This document shows, piece by piece, positions 34,374 through 43,748 of a stretch of 64,000 nucleotides of DNA (position 1 is its first letter; the number at the start of each line of letters is the position of its first letter). The stretch is from Pandoraea iniqua (GTDB lineage: Bacteria; Pseudomonadota; Gammaproteobacteria; Burkholderiales; Burkholderiaceae). The notes under the pieces were generated by a model that was given only the letters and a program-made list of their open reading frames with translations, was not told the DNA's origin and made no database searches. The stretch lies in the NCBI RefSeq assembly GCF_902459685.1, contig NZ_CABPSF010000006.1, positions 62,001-126,000 of the forward strand, read 5' to 3'. Position numbers and translations under genes: made by a program.

Positions 34374-36899
34374 ATGAAACCCCTGAATTCATGGCGGACC
34401 GTGGTTCGCTTAGTTGGCGCCGGGCTGATGTTCGGCGCCATCGGTGCGCTGGTGGCGCCCGCGCTGGCACAAGCCCAGAGCGCCGACCCGCCCGGACGCG
34501 TGGCGCGGCTCGGCGAGTTCGACGGCACCGTGACCTACGCGCCCGCCGGTACCACCGACTGGCGTTATGCCGACCGCAATCGCCCGCTCACCACCGGTGA
34601 CGCCGTCTGGGTCGACCGCAACAGCCGCGCCGAGATGCATGTGGGCGGCACGGCAGTGCGCATCGGCGCCTCCACCAGTGTCACGCTGTCGGCCGTGACG
34701 GACCAGAATGTGCAACTGAACGTAACGCAAGGCACTGTCGGCTTGCGTCTGCGCAGCTACGATCCCAACCAACCTTACGAAATCGATACGCCCAATCTCG
34801 CCTTCGTGCCGCAGCAGGCCGGCGAGTACCGCATCGACGTCGATCCGAATGGCGTGACGACGGTCAGCGTGTGGCAAGGCGCGGGCACCGTGTACGGACA
34901 GGGCGCCTCGGTGCCGCTGCGTCAGGGGCAGCGTGTCGCCTTCACCGGCCAGAACCTTGTGCAGCAACCGACCGGGCCGCTGGCCGCCGACACGTTCGAT
35001 CAATGGGTGCGTGAGCGCGATGCCCGCGAAGACGCCTCGGTGTCCGCCCGCTATGTGCCGCGCGACATGACCGGGTTCGAAAGCCTCGACGATTACGGCT
35101 CGTGGCAAGGCACGCCGACCTACGGCGCCGTGTGGGTGCCGTCGAGCGTGCCGTCCGGCTGGGCGCCGTATCGCACGGGGCACTGGGTCTGGGTCGATCC
35201 GTGGGGCTGGACGTGGGTGGACGAAGCGCCGTGGGGCTTCGCGCCTTATCACTATGGCCGCTGGGCGTACGTCGATACGCGCTGGTGCTGGGTGCCGGGG
35301 CCGGTGGCGGTGCGTCCGGTGTACGCGCCGGCACTCGTCGGCTGGGTCGGCGGCAGCAGCGGCGGCAATCAATGGGGCGTGGCGTTTGCCGCAGGCGGCG
35401 TCGGGCTGGCATGGTTCGCACTTGGACCGCACGACCCGTATCGCCCGGCGTATCACGCCAGTTCGTCGTACGTCACCAACATCAATCGTTCGACGGTGAT
35501 CAGCACGACCAACATCAACAACATCAATAACGTCCACAACGTTACGAACATCAACAACATCTACGTGAACCGCAACGTGCGCGGTGCCGTGTCGACCATG
35601 CCCGCGCAAGCCTTCGTACAGGGCCGCCCGGTCGGCGCGCCGACGGCACTGGCCGCGCCGCGTGCCGGTCAGAACTGGCGCGTGGGCAACACGCCGGGTG
35701 TGGCGCCGGTGCAGCAGAGTCTGGTGGGCAACAGCCGTCCGGCCGCAGGGGTGCCGCCGATGGCCGCGTTCAACCGCCCGGTGCTGGCGACACGTGCGCC
35801 TGTGGTGCGTCCGGTGGCGTCGCGTGAGCTGACGAGCAACCTGCATGCCGTGCCGAATGCCGGCGGCACGCCGCTGGCGTTCACACCGAACAACCGTCCG
35901 GGCGCTGCCGCACCGCAAGCGCATGTTCAGCCGCGCGTGACCGTGGTCGGGACGCGTGGGCCAGTGGGCGCTCCGATCGGGCAGAACGGGCCGAATGGTT
36001 CGAATGGCCCGAATGGTCCGAACGGTGCGCAACCCGCGCTGAACCATATCGGTGCGCTGCCTGCCACTGGCGCCGTGCCAGCGATGCATGGCGCACCGGG
36101 TGTGCCGGGGCAGCCCGGGGTACCGGGTGTACCGGGTGTACCGGGCGTACCGGGTGTCCCCGGTCAGCCGGGCGTGCCGAACCGGGCAGGTGAACCGGGG
36201 GTGCCGCATCCGCCCGGCGTGCCGGGTCAGATGGGGCAGCCGGGCCGTCTGGAACAGCCGACGGTTCGCGGCGAAGTGAATGGTCAACCGGGTCAGCCGG
36301 GGCAGCGCGGACAGCAGGCCGTACCGGGCCAACTGGGCCAGCCGGGGCAGCCGGTTCAATCGGGGCAGCCGGGCCAGCCGGGACATGACGCGGCGCAGCG
36401 CGACATGCAGATGCACCGCCAGAATCCGGCCTCACCGACCGCGCCGACAGCACCGGCAGCCCAGCCGCAGCGTCCGGAACCCAACGACGCCGAGGCGGCG
36501 CGACGCCCGCAGCAGTATCAGTCGCGTCCGCAGGCCCAGCGTCCGGAACCGCAGCCGTTCCAGCAACCGGCGCAGCCGCAGCCTCGCGTGCAGCCGCAGG
36601 CGCCGCAAGCACCGCAGGAGCACGTGCAGCCGCAACCGCGTCCGCAACCGCAGTCGCAGCCGCAGGAGCACCCGCAGGCCGCCCCGCGTCCGCAGCCTCA
36701 GGAACGTCCGCAACCGCAAGAGCGCCCGCAACCTCAGGAACGTCCGCAACCGGCACCGCGTCCGCAGCCGCAGGAACACTCGCAGCCGCGACCGGCCCCG
36801 AAGGAAAACAAACCCGAGGCGCACGCGCCGGCGCATGAAGGCCAGCACCCGTCGGCCGAACATCGTCCGGTCCACGAAGACGACCATCAGCACGGCTGA
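34374..36899 (+). CDS. Secreted FecR-domain/DUF6600-like protein with collagen-like and Gln/Pro-rich tail
   Basis: Exported protein of 841 residues. A signal peptide ends near residue 34 (ALAQAQ). Residues about 42-200 resemble a FecR-type beta domain (RVARLGEFDGTVTYAPAG, GDAVWVDRNSRAEM). Residues 240-350 are a Trp/Tyr-rich DUF6600-like region (HWVWVDPWGWTWVDEAPWG). Then an Asn-rich stretch (369-402), a collagen-like G-X-Y tract rich in GVP and GQP (573-671), and a Gln/Pro-rich tail to the end. The start follows GGGAG. Surface or periplasmic structural role is inferred; no enzyme motif is visible. The tail DNA is itself repetitive. Confidence 0.8.
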   Translation: MKPLNSWRTVVRLVGAGLMFGAIGALVAPALAQAQSADPPGRVARLGEFDGTVTYAPAGTTDWRYADRNRPLTTGDAVWVDRNSRAEMHVGGTAVRIGASTSVTLSAVTDQNVQLNVTQGTVGLRLRSYDPNQPYEIDTPNLAFVPQQAGEYRIDVDPNGVTTVSVWQGAGTVYGQGASVPLRQGQRVAFTGQNLVQQPTGPLAADTFDQWVRERDAREDASVSARYVPRDMTGFESLDDYGSWQGTPTYGAVWVPSSVPSGWAPYRTGHWVWVDPWGWTWVDEAPWGFAPYHYGRWAYVDTRWCWVPGPVAVRPVYAPALVGWVGGSSGGNQWGVAFAAGGVGLAWFALGPHDPYRPAYHASSSYVTNINRSTVISTTNINNINNVHNVTNINNIYVNRNVRGAVSTMPAQAFVQGRPVGAPTALAAPRAGQNWRVGNTPGVAPVQQSLVGNSRPAAGVPPMAAFNRPVLATRAPVVRPVASRELTSNLHAVPNAGGTPLAFTPNNRPGAAAPQAHVQPRVTVVGTRGPVGAPIGQNGPNGSNGPNGPNGAQPALNHIGALPATGAVPAMHGAPGVPGQPGVPGVPGVPGVPGVPGQPGVPNRAGEPGVPHPPGVPGQMGQPGRLEQPTVRGEVNGQPGQPGQRGQQAVPGQLGQPGQPVQSGQPGQPGHDAAQRDMQMHRQNPASPTAPTAPAAQPQRPEPNDAEAARRPQQYQSRPQAQRPEPQPFQQPAQPQPRVQPQAPQAPQEHVQPQPRPQPQSQPQEHPQAAPRPQPQERPQPQERPQPQERPQPAPRPQPQEHSQPRPAPKENKPEAHAPAHEGQHPSAEHRPVHEDDHQHG
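36110..36400 (+). repeat. Collagen-like coding repeat DNA
   Basis: Tandem 9-bp units of the form GTACCGGGT and related CAGCCGGGG encode the G-X-Y tract of the secreted protein. The cluster near 36118-36165 has five near-identical units, a likely length-variable tract between strains. Confidence 0.7.
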
Positions 36900-36934
36900 T
36901 CGGACGCACACCCAGCCGCCGCCCCGCATGAACT

Positions 36935-36960
36935 GGGGCAACCGGGGTAACCGGGGTGGT
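36935..36960 (+). repeat. 9-bp tandem repeat between the secreted-protein gene and hemH
   Basis: GGGGCAACC, GGGGTAACC and GGGGTGGT follow one another 35 bp after the stop codon. Same pattern of short repeat growth behind a stop codon as at several other places in this window. Confidence 0.5.
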
Positions 36961-37016
36961 GGCTGGCGCTGATTGCCGCGCCGGATTTCGTCCCAGTTTG
37001 CGGTAAAGTACGCCTC

Positions 37017-38174
37017 ATGCGCTTCGATCCCGAACCTATTTCGCATGGCCAGTCCGGCAAGACCGCCGTTCTGCTGATCAACCTCGGCACCCCCGACGAG
37101 CCGCGTCCGGCGGCCGTGCGCCGATACCTGCGCGAGTTTTTGTCCGACCCGCGCGTGGTGGAAATTCCCCCGCTCATCTGGCAGCCGCTGCTGCGTCTCG
37201 TGATCCTGCCGTTCCGCTCGCGCCAGTCGGCGCAGAAGTACGCCACGGTCTGGACGCGCGAGGGCTCGCCGCTCAAGGTCAACACCGAGCACCAGACCAC
37301 CGCGCTGCGTAACCTGCTGCACGCAAACGACTACGACGTGGTCGTCGACTACGCCATGCGGTACGGCAATCCGTCGATTCCCGACCGTATTCGCGCGCTG
37401 CGTCAGAGCGGCGTCGAGCGCATTCTGCTGCTGCCGCTGTATCCGCAGTATTCGAGCAGCACGACGGCCACGGCTACCGACGCGGTGTATCGCGTGCTGG
37501 CCCGTCTGCGCAACCAGCCCGACGTGCGCACGGTGCGCGACTATCACGACCATCCTGCCTATATCGAGGCACTGCGCCAGCAAGTGGAAGGCTACTGGCA
37601 GCAGCACGGCCGCCCCGACTTCGCCGCCGGCGAGCGCCTGCTGCTGAGTTTTCACGGTGTGCCGCGCCGCACGCTCGATCTGGGCGATCCGTACCACGAT
37701 CAGTGTGTGAAAACCGCACGCCTGCTGGCCGCGGCGCTCGGCCTCGACGAGACGACCTGCCGTCTCACGTTCCAGTCGCGCTTCGGCAAAGCCGAATGGC
37801 TTCAGCCGTACACGGCGCCGACGCTCGAAGAACTGGGCCGTGGCGGCACGCCGCGCGTGGACGTGTTCTGCCCGGGCTTCACGTCCGACTGTCTCGAAAC
37901 GCTCGAAGAAATCAATATGGAAGGCCGCCACATTTACGAGGCGGCGGGTGGCAAGGCATTCCACTTCATTCCCTGCCTGAACGGCGCGAGCGCATGGATT
38001 ACGGCGCTGGGCGAGATCGCCGCGCGCAATCTGCAAGGCTGGCCGGTGCTGTCTCCTGAAGGTCAGGCGGACGCCGCCGTTGCCGCAGCGGCATCCACGC
38101 GGGCCCGTCAGGTCGCGGCCGTGGCGGCGTTCGACGAAGCGAATGCGGCGGCCAACCCCGGAGCGCGCGCATGA
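37017..38174 (+). CDS. hemH: Ferrochelatase
   Basis: Inserts Fe(II) into protoporphyrin IX to make heme; 385 residues. Motifs: [11 protein letters not shown] at the N-terminus, the active-site His in [19 protein letters not shown], and [16 protein letters not shown] with the acidic pocket. The ATG at 37017 has a TAAAGT box ending eight bases before it. The C-terminus is longer than usual by an Ala-rich stretch and overlaps hslR as ATGA, so the pair is coupled. Heme supply fits with the neighbouring stress genes. Confidence 0.95.
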   Translation: MRFDPEPISHGQSGKTAVLLINLGTPDEPRPAAVRRYLREFLSDPRVVEIPPLIWQPLLRLVILPFRSRQSAQKYATVWTREGSPLKVNTEHQTTALRNLLHANDYDVVVDYAMRYGNPSIPDRIRALRQSGVERILLLPLYPQYSSSTTATATDAVYRVLARLRNQPDVRTVRDYHDHPAYIEALRQQVEGYWQQHGRPDFAAGERLLLSFHGVPRRTLDLGDPYHDQCVKTARLLAAALGLDETTCRLTFQSRFGKAEWLQPYTAPTLEELGRGGTPRVDVFCPGFTSDCLETLEEINMEGRHIYEAAGGKAFHFIPCLNGASAWITALGEIAARNLQGWPVLSPEGQADAAVAAAASTRARQVAAVAAFDEANAAANPGARA

Positions 38175-38572
38175 CGGTGAAGGTCGACGATTCTGCCCAC
38201 GCCGCCACGCGTATCGACAAATGGCTGTGGGCGGCACGCTTCTTCAAGACCCGTTCGCTCGCCACACAGGCGGTGGATCGCGGTCGCGTGCTGTGCAACG
38301 AAGTGCGCGTGAAACCGGCGCGCGACGTGCGTCCCGGCGACATCCTGTCGGTCGATAACGGCAGCACGCGCTGGGAAGTCCGCGTCAAGGCGATTGCCGA
38401 GGTGCGCGGCTCCGCGCCCATCGCCCAGTCGCTCTACGAGGAAACCGAAGCCAGTATTCGTGCGCGAGCCGAGGAAAGTGAGCGCCGGCAACTGTTTCAG
38501 GAGCCGGCGGCGCAGATGCACGGCCGCCCGACCAAGCGTGACCGCCGCCGCATCGGCGGGCTGGGCGACTAG
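38171..38572 (+). CDS. hslR: Heat-shock protein 15 (S4 RNA-binding domain)
   Basis: Ribosome-rescue factor of 133 residues that binds free 50S subunits carrying nascent chains. The S4 domain occupies about residues 14-60 ([20 protein letters not shown], then [15 protein letters not shown]); a basic C-terminal tail ends the protein. Its ATG overlaps the hemH stop. A GC hairpin without T-tract (about 38604-38632) follows. Confidence 0.93.
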   Translation: MTVKVDDSAHAATRIDKWLWAARFFKTRSLATQAVDRGRVLCNEVRVKPARDVRPGDILSVDNGSTRWEVRVKAIAEVRGSAPIAQSLYEETEASIRARAEESERRQLFQEPAAQMHGRPTKRDRRRIGGLGD

Positions 38573-38749
38573 TTCGTTTCCCTGTTTTCAATGCCCGAAT
38601 GAACGCCGCCGCCGGCAAAATGCGCGGCGGCGGACGAGAGGGAGCGGAAATGAACCAGGGCAGTCGGGAAAACGGTAAGACGGTGAGACAGGCAAGTCCG
38701 GAAAATCGACGGCTAACGGGGCGTCCAGCGGGGTCCGGTCAGACTGGGA

Positions 38750-38938
38750 TCAGCGCGTAGGTAACCCGTTCGAAGACTGGTGGGCTGGCACGCCCGGCAT
38801 GTCGACATAATGGTTCAGCACCGCGCGCACGCCACCATATTCGGTGTCGCGCCGGGTGACTGCACCGGACAGGCAGATCGTAATCGTTACCATCGTCACC
38901 AACGCAAGGATGAAGACGACAGCCAGTGGCAGCTTCAT
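38750..38938 (-). CDS. Small single-pass membrane or exported protein, unknown
   Basis: A 62-residue ORF starting MKLPLAVVFILALVTMVTIT, a strong hydrophobic N-terminal helix, then a short polar part. TAGGAG lies 11 bases before the ATG, a good ribosome site. It lies alone between hslR and grpE, opposite to both. I do not recognise the family. The ribosome site and the charge/hydrophobic pattern make it likely real. Confidence 0.55.
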   Translation of the reverse strand: MKLPLAVVFILALVTMVTITICLSGAVTRRDTEYGGVRAVLNHYVDMPGVPAHQSSNGLPTR

Positions 38939-39147
38939 GATGCGCTCCTAACGCTACATAACGCTCAACGGGACGGGGGGTGTCCGGCGAGCGGCCGGGT
39001 CCAGAAATCGGCACAACTCCTGACTGGACCGTAATTCATGTTAGGTCGCAGCAACGGCCGATACAATAGAGGACTCGTAACGCGTGTAACCGGATATTTT
39101 TCGGCACGCCGCGCGCACCGACACGGGGCACAGAATGCCCACCCACT

Positions 39148-39174
39148 CTTGAAATCGGTGTGAACGCCCCTACT
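39148..39174 (+). promoter_or_regulatory. Sigma-32 (heat-shock) promoter of grpE
   Basis: CTTGAAA (39148-39154) and CCCCTACT (39167-39174) are separated by 12 nt and match the RpoH consensus CTTGAAA-N11-16-CCCCATNT in all but the -10 core. It lies about 70 bp before grpE. An additional TACAAT at 39062-39067 may be a housekeeping promoter. Confidence 0.75.
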
Positions 39175-39244
39175 ATCCAAAGGGATTTGAACCGGTGGCG
39201 CATCGTCGTGGTGCGCTGCAAGAACCTTTTGACGACTCATTCTC

Positions 39245-39790
39245 ATGACTGAACAGCAAAACACTCCCGACCAGCCGATTCCGTCCCAGGCCGACGCGGC
39301 CCCGACCGACGCTGCGGGCGCGACCGACGCGCTGCCCTCGGTCGAGGCGCTGCTGCTTGCCGCACAGGCCGAAGCGGCCGACCTCCGCGACCAGCTCCTG
39401 CGGGCGCGCGCCGAGACCGAGAACATCCGCCGCCGGTCGCAGGAAGACGTGACCAAGGCCCACAAATTTGCCGTGGAATCCTTCGCCGAGAACCTCCTGC
39501 CGGTGATCGACAGTCTGGAAGCCGCCGCCGCCGACACGAGCGGCGACGTGACCAAGCTGCAAGAAGGCGTGCAACTGACGCTGCGCCAGTTGCTGGCGGC
39601 GCTGGAGCGCGGCCGGGTCAGCGTGATCGACCCGGCAGGCGCCAAGTTCGACCCGCATCAGCATCAGGCCATCTCGATGGTGCCGGCCGATCAGGAGCCG
39701 AACACCGTCGTGCAAGTGCTTCAGAAGGGTTACCTGATTTCCGAGCGCGTGCTGCGCCCGGCGCTGGTGACCGTCGCCGCCGCCAAGTAA
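39245..39790 (+). CDS. grpE: Nucleotide exchange factor GrpE
   Basis: Co-chaperone that releases ADP from DnaK; 181 residues. A disordered acidic N-terminus is followed by a long coiled-coil helix (about 33-80, with [21 protein letters not shown]) and the C-terminal beta domain ([28 protein letters not shown]). First gene of the chaperone cluster, behind the heat-shock promoter. Confidence 0.96.
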   Translation: MTEQQNTPDQPIPSQADAAPTDAAGATDALPSVEALLLAAQAEAADLRDQLLRARAETENIRRRSQEDVTKAHKFAVESFAENLLPVIDSLEAAAADTSGDVTKLQEGVQLTLRQLLAALERGRVSVIDPAGAKFDPHQHQAISMVPADQEPNTVVQVLQKGYLISERVLRPALVTVAAAK

Positions 39791-39898
39791 GGCGGGCGGT
39801 GAGCAGCCAGCATCAAGTAGGACTGCAATAAGCCGGAAATCTGCTCAAAAAACGAGCAGCACCGGCAGGAAGGCATCCAGAACGACCGAGCTTGTCAT

Positions 39899-40019
39899 GA
39901 CATCATGGCAAGCTTTGGTTTTTTCAGGATGGGCGGCACGGCGCGGGCATGGCAACACGGTGCCCGTAGACGATCAGCGGATCAGCAGCAAATTCGGCAA
40001 CAACGACATCATGGCAAGC
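39899..40019 (+). repeat. Paired 15-bp direct repeat before the thioredoxin-like gene
   Basis: GACATCATGGCAAGC occurs at 39899-39913 and again at 40005-40019, 106 bp apart. The second copy contains the start codon chosen for the thioredoxin-like gene; the first has the same start-like context but in another frame. It looks like a short duplication of the translation start region. Confidence 0.6.
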
Positions 40020-40439
40020 GATCTTACGGGCATGCGCGGCGTAGACGGCACGGCTTTCGAGGCATTCTCGATGCGCGAGCTGACGGCGGCGACGTTCGAC
40101 GAGGGCTTGCTGGCGGCGGGCGACGGACTCGCCGTGGTGTTTTTCTGGGGCGTCGACTGCTTTAACTGCGAAGTCGCCAAGAAAACCATGCTGTCGCAGC
40201 GTGAGGCCATCGAAGCGCTGGATTTGCGCTGGTTTCACGCCAATGTGTATGCCGATATGGCGCTGGGCCGGCGTTTCGCGCTGCACGGGGTGCCGACGTT
40301 TTTCTTCTTCCATCACGGTAAGAAACTGGGCCGGGCGACCGGCTGGCAGGGCTTGCCCCAGTTCCGGCTGGCGGTAGCCGCCGCCCGCGAGAAGATCGCG
40401 GCGGCCGGGGGCAAAACCGGACCGCAAGAAGGGTCTTGA
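40011..40439 (+). CDS. Thioredoxin-like protein between grpE and dnaK
   Basis: Cytoplasmic thioredoxin-fold protein of 142 residues. The active site is W46 to C53: WGVDCFNC, a CXXC (C50/C53) with an unusual CFNC. The cis-Pro motif is HGVPTFFFF. The ATG at 40011 fits the protein pattern, but the upstream ATG at 39897 keeps the same frame. In Burkholderiaceae a similar gene sits between grpE and dnaK. Redox partner is not known. Confidence 0.8.
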   Translation: MASDLTGMRGVDGTAFEAFSMRELTAATFDEGLLAAGDGLAVVFFWGVDCFNCEVAKKTMLSQREAIEALDLRWFHANVYADMALGRRFALHGVPTFFFFHHGKKLGRATGWQGLPQFRLAVAAAREKIAAAGGKTGPQEGS

Positions 40440-40462
40440 AAAGCACCGCGCGGCACCCATAT
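40435..40462 (+). promoter_or_regulatory. Sigma-32 promoter of dnaK
   Basis: CTTGAAA (40435-40441), which overlaps the stop codon of the thioredoxin-like gene, is followed after 13 nt by ACCCATAT (40455-40462), one mismatch from CCCCATNT. It lies about 73 bp before dnaK and would give heat-shock control of dnaK independent of grpE. Confidence 0.72.
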
Positions 40463-40534
40463 GTCGTGCAGATCAATGAATTGAACGGGCCACAGGCCTG
40501 ACGGAAAGACGCAAAGGACGCTAGGAGAAATTTT

Positions 40535-42460
40535 ATGGGCAAGATTATCGGTATCGACTTGGGCACCACGAACTCGTGCGTGGCCGTGATGGAAGGCAAT
40601 CAGGTCAAGATCATTGAAAACGCGGAAGGTGCTCGCACCACGCCGTCGATCATCGCTTATGTCGAAGACGGCGAGATTCTGGTCGGCGCGCCGGCCAAGC
40701 GTCAGGCAGTGACCAACCCGCGTAACACGCTGTACGCGGTGAAGCGCCTGATTGGCCGCCGTTTCGAAGAAAAAGAAGTGCAGAAGGACATCGGCCTGAT
40801 GCCCTACAAGATCGTCAAGGCCGACAACGGCGACGCATGGGTGGAAGCGCGCGACCAGAAACTGGCCCCGCCGCAGGTTTCCGCCGAAGTGCTGCGCAAG
40901 ATGAAGAAGACCGCCGAAGACTATCTGGGCGAGCCGGTCACGGAAGCCGTGATCACGGTGCCGGCATACTTCAACGACAGCCAGCGCCAAGCTACCAAGG
41001 ACGCAGGCCGCATCGCCGGTCTGGAAGTCAAGCGCATCATCAACGAGCCGACCGCCGCCGCACTGGCTTTCGGTCTGGACAAGAAAGAAGGCGGCGACCG
41101 CAAGATTGCCGTGTATGACCTGGGTGGCGGCACGTTCGACATCTCGATCATCGAAATTGCCGATGTGGACGGCGAGCACCAGTTCGAAGTGCTGTCGACC
41201 AACGGCGACACGTTCCTGGGCGGCGAAGACTTCGACCAACGCATCATCGACTACATCATCGGCGAGTTCAAGAAAGAACAAGGCGTCGATCTGTCGAAGG
41301 ACGTGCTGGCGCTGCAACGCCTGAAGGAAGCCGCTGAAAAGGCCAAGATCGAACTGTCGTCGGCCCAGCAGACCGAAATCAACCTGCCGTACATCACGGC
41401 TGACGCCTCGGGTCCGAAGCACTTGAACCTGAAGATCACGCGCGCCAAACTCGAAGCGCTGGTCGAAGAGCTGATCGAACGCACGATCGAGCCTTGCCGT
41501 CTGGCCATCAAGGATGCCGGCGTGAAGGTGAGCGACATCGACGACGTGATTCTGGTCGGTGGTATGACCCGTATGCCGAAGGTGCAGGACAAGGTGAAGG
41601 AGTTCTTCGGCAAGGAACCGCGTAAGGACGTGAACCCGGACGAAGCCGTGGCCGCAGGTGCCTCGATTCAAGGTTCGGTGCTCTCGGGCGATCGCAAGGA
41701 CGTGCTGCTGCTCGACGTGACCCCGCTGTCGCTGGGTATCGAAACGCTGGGCGGCGTGATGACCAAGATGATCACGAAGAACACCACGATCCCGACGAAG
41801 CACTCGCAAGTGTTCTCGACGGCTGACGACAATCAGCCGGCCGTGACGATCAAGGTGTATCAGGGTGAGCGCGAGATGGCCGCCGGCAACAAGTCGCTGG
41901 GCGAGTTCAACCTCGAAGGCATTCCGCCGGCCGCCCGTGGCACGCCGCAGATCGAAGTGACCTTCGACATCGACGCCAACGGTATTTTGCACGTGGGCGC
42001 CAAGGACAAGGCCACCGGCAAGGAAAACAAGATCGTCATCAAGGCGAACTCGGGTCTGTCGGACGCCGAGATCGAGAAGATGGTCAAGGACGCCGAGCTG
42101 AACGCCGAAGAAGACAAGAAGGCCCGCGAACTGGCGGACTCCCGTAACCAAGGCGACGCGCTGGTGCACAGCACCCGCAAGGCGCTGACCGAGTACGGCG
42201 ACAAGATCGAGGCTTCGGAAAAAGAAGCGATCGAATCGGCCATCACGGCACTCGAAGGCGCACTGCGCAGCTCGGACAAGGCAGATATCGATGCCAAGGT
42301 CGAAGCGCTGGGTACTGCGAGCCAGAAGCTCGGCGAAAAGATGTACGCCGACATGCAGGCTCAGGCAGGCGCCGCAGGTGCTGCCGGTGCCGAGCAAGGC
42401 AAGCCGCATGACGACAACGTGGTTGACGCCGAAGTGAAGGAAGTCAACGACAAGAAGTAA
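40535..42460 (+). CDS. dnaK: Chaperone protein DnaK (Hsp70)
   Basis: ATP-dependent chaperone of 641 residues. ATPase domain motifs: [13 protein letters not shown] at the N-terminus, [12 protein letters not shown] (phosphate 2) and [10 protein letters not shown] (adenosine). The substrate-binding domain follows from about residue 390 ([17 protein letters not shown]), then an alpha-helical lid and the C-terminal end [15 protein letters not shown] precedes the ATG. Confidence 0.98.
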   Translation: MGKIIGIDLGTTNSCVAVMEGNQVKIIENAEGARTTPSIIAYVEDGEILVGAPAKRQAVTNPRNTLYAVKRLIGRRFEEKEVQKDIGLMPYKIVKADNGDAWVEARDQKLAPPQVSAEVLRKMKKTAEDYLGEPVTEAVITVPAYFNDSQRQATKDAGRIAGLEVKRIINEPTAAALAFGLDKKEGGDRKIAVYDLGGGTFDISIIEIADVDGEHQFEVLSTNGDTFLGGEDFDQRIIDYIIGEFKKEQGVDLSKDVLALQRLKEAAEKAKIELSSAQQTEINLPYITADASGPKHLNLKITRAKLEALVEELIERTIEPCRLAIKDAGVKVSDIDDVILVGGMTRMPKVQDKVKEFFGKEPRKDVNPDEAVAAGASIQGSVLSGDRKDVLLLDVTPLSLGIETLGGVMTKMITKNTTIPTKHSQVFSTADDNQPAVTIKVYQGEREMAAGNKSLGEFNLEGIPPAARGTPQIEVTFDIDANGILHVGAKDKATGKENKIVIKANSGLSDAEIEKMVKDAELNAEEDKKARELADSRNQGDALVHSTRKALTEYGDKIEASEKEAIESAITALEGALRSSDKADIDAKVEALGTASQKLGEKMYADMQAQAGAAGAAGAEQGKPHDDNVVDAEVKEVNDKK

Positions 42461-42512
42461 AGCGTGCATGGCGCGCGGCACAGGCAGGAGTCTGCCGGTG
42501 TCGTGCGTATGG

Positions 42513-42559
42513 GCCGGGTATCGAAGTTCTCCGTACGGAGAATCTCGACCCGGCTTTTT
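42513..42559 (+). terminator. Intrinsic terminator between dnaK and dnaJ
   Basis: GCCGGGT (42513-42519) pairs with ACCCGGC (42548-42554), followed by TTTTT; inside it is a second perfect hairpin TTCTCCGTACGGAGAA (42527-42542). It should lower dnaJ expression relative to dnaK, and is common in this gene order. Confidence 0.85.
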
Positions 42560-42595
42560 GCCTGATGGCGACATGCGCCAACATTGGAAAGAGTT

Positions 42596-43744
42596 ATGGC
42601 CAAACGTGATTACTACGAAGTCCTTGGCGTCGCCAAGAACGCCGACGGCGACGAAATCAAGAAGGCATATCGCAAGCTGGCGATGAAGTACCATCCGGAC
42701 CGCAATCCGGACAGCAAGGACGCCGAAGAGAAGTTCAAGGAAGTCAAAGAGGCCTACGAGATGCTCTCCGAGCCGGAGAAGCGCGCAGCGTACGACCAGT
42801 ACGGTCACGCAGGCGTCGACCCGAACATGGGCGGCTTCGGCGGTGCGGGCGGTCAGGGCTACGGTGGCTTTGCCGATGCGTTCGGCGACATCTTCGGCGA
42901 TATCTTCGGTCAGGGCGGCCCCGGTGGCGGCCGTGGCGGTGGCCGCGGCGGTCCGCAGGTGTATCGCGGTGCCGACCTGCGCTACAACATGGAAATTACG
43001 CTGGAGCAGGCTGCCAACGGTTTCGACACGCAGATTCGCGTGCCGAGCTGGGAAGAGTGCGAAGTCTGCCACGGCAACGGCGCCAAGCCGGGCACCAAGC
43101 CCGAAACCTGCCCGACCTGTAACGGCTCGGGTTCGGTGCGCATGTCGCAAGGTTTCTTCAGCATTCAGCAGACCTGCCCGAAGTGCCACGGCACGGGCTC
43201 GTACATTCCTGAGCCCTGCACCAACTGCCACGGCTCGGGCAAGCTCAAGAAGACCAAGACGCTGGAAATCAAGATTCCGGCGGGTATCGAAGACGGTATG
43301 CGCATTCGCTCATCGGGCAACGGTGAGCCGGGTGTGAACGGCGGTCCTGCGGGCGACCTGTATGTGGAAATCCACATCAAGGCGCACAACGTGTTCGAGC
43401 GCGACGGCGACGATCTGCACTGCCAGATGCCGATTTCGTACGCGACGGCAGCACTGGGCGGCGACATCGACGCCCCGACGCTGCACGGCAAGGCCACCTT
43501 CGAAGTGCCCGAAGGCACGCAGACGGGCAAGACGTTCCGCCTGCGCGGCAAGGGTATCAAGGGGCTGCGCGCGAGCTATCCGGGCGATCTGTACGTGCAT
43601 GTGCAGGTGGAAACGCCGGTCAAGCTCGACGACAAGCAGAAGCAGATGCTGCGCGACTTCGACGCGTCGCTCAAGGAAGGCGGCGCGCGTCACAGCCCGC
43701 AGACCAAGGGCTGGTTCGACCGTGTGAAGCAGTTCTTCGAGTAA
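42596..43744 (+). CDS. dnaJ: Chaperone protein DnaJ
   Basis: Hsp40 co-chaperone of 382 residues. J domain at 1-70 with HPD at 33-35, a Gly/Phe-rich linker (about 76-125), the four CXXCXGXG zinc motifs ([32 protein letters not shown]) and the C-terminal substrate-binding domains. ATG 42596 is chosen as the usual start [11 protein letters not shown]. It follows dnaK across the terminator and is only four bases before pabBC. Confidence 0.97.
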   Translation: MAKRDYYEVLGVAKNADGDEIKKAYRKLAMKYHPDRNPDSKDAEEKFKEVKEAYEMLSEPEKRAAYDQYGHAGVDPNMGGFGGAGGQGYGGFADAFGDIFGDIFGQGGPGGGRGGGRGGPQVYRGADLRYNMEITLEQAANGFDTQIRVPSWEECEVCHGNGAKPGTKPETCPTCNGSGSVRMSQGFFSIQQTCPKCHGTGSYIPEPCTNCHGSGKLKKTKTLEIKIPAGIEDGMRIRSSGNGEPGVNGGPAGDLYVEIHIKAHNVFERDGDDLHCQMPISYATAALGGDIDAPTLHGKATFEVPEGTQTGKTFRLRGKGIKGLRASYPGDLYVHVQVETPVKLDDKQKQMLRDFDASLKEGGARHSPQTKGWFDRVKQFFE

Positions 43745-43748
43745 TTTC

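Noticed and set aside
36110-36400. CRISPR-like array in the repetitive tract
   Set aside because: Short in-frame 9-bp units encode G-X-Y residues inside one ORF; no spacers and no cas genes.
34410-36416. Open frame of 668 codons antisense to the secreted collagen-like protein gene
   Set aside because: Arg/His-rich translation of repetitive GC-rich DNA, no start signal; a shadow of the sense gene.
38601-38635. Terminator after hslR
   Set aside because: The GCCGCCGC/GCGGCGGC hairpin is strong but has no T-tract on either side; may be only GC-rich spacer.
40313-43231. Long open frame of 972 codons antisense to dnaK and dnaJ
   Set aside because: It mirrors the codon bias of the real genes on the other strand (third-position GC), has no ribosome site and no family-like protein; a shadow frame.
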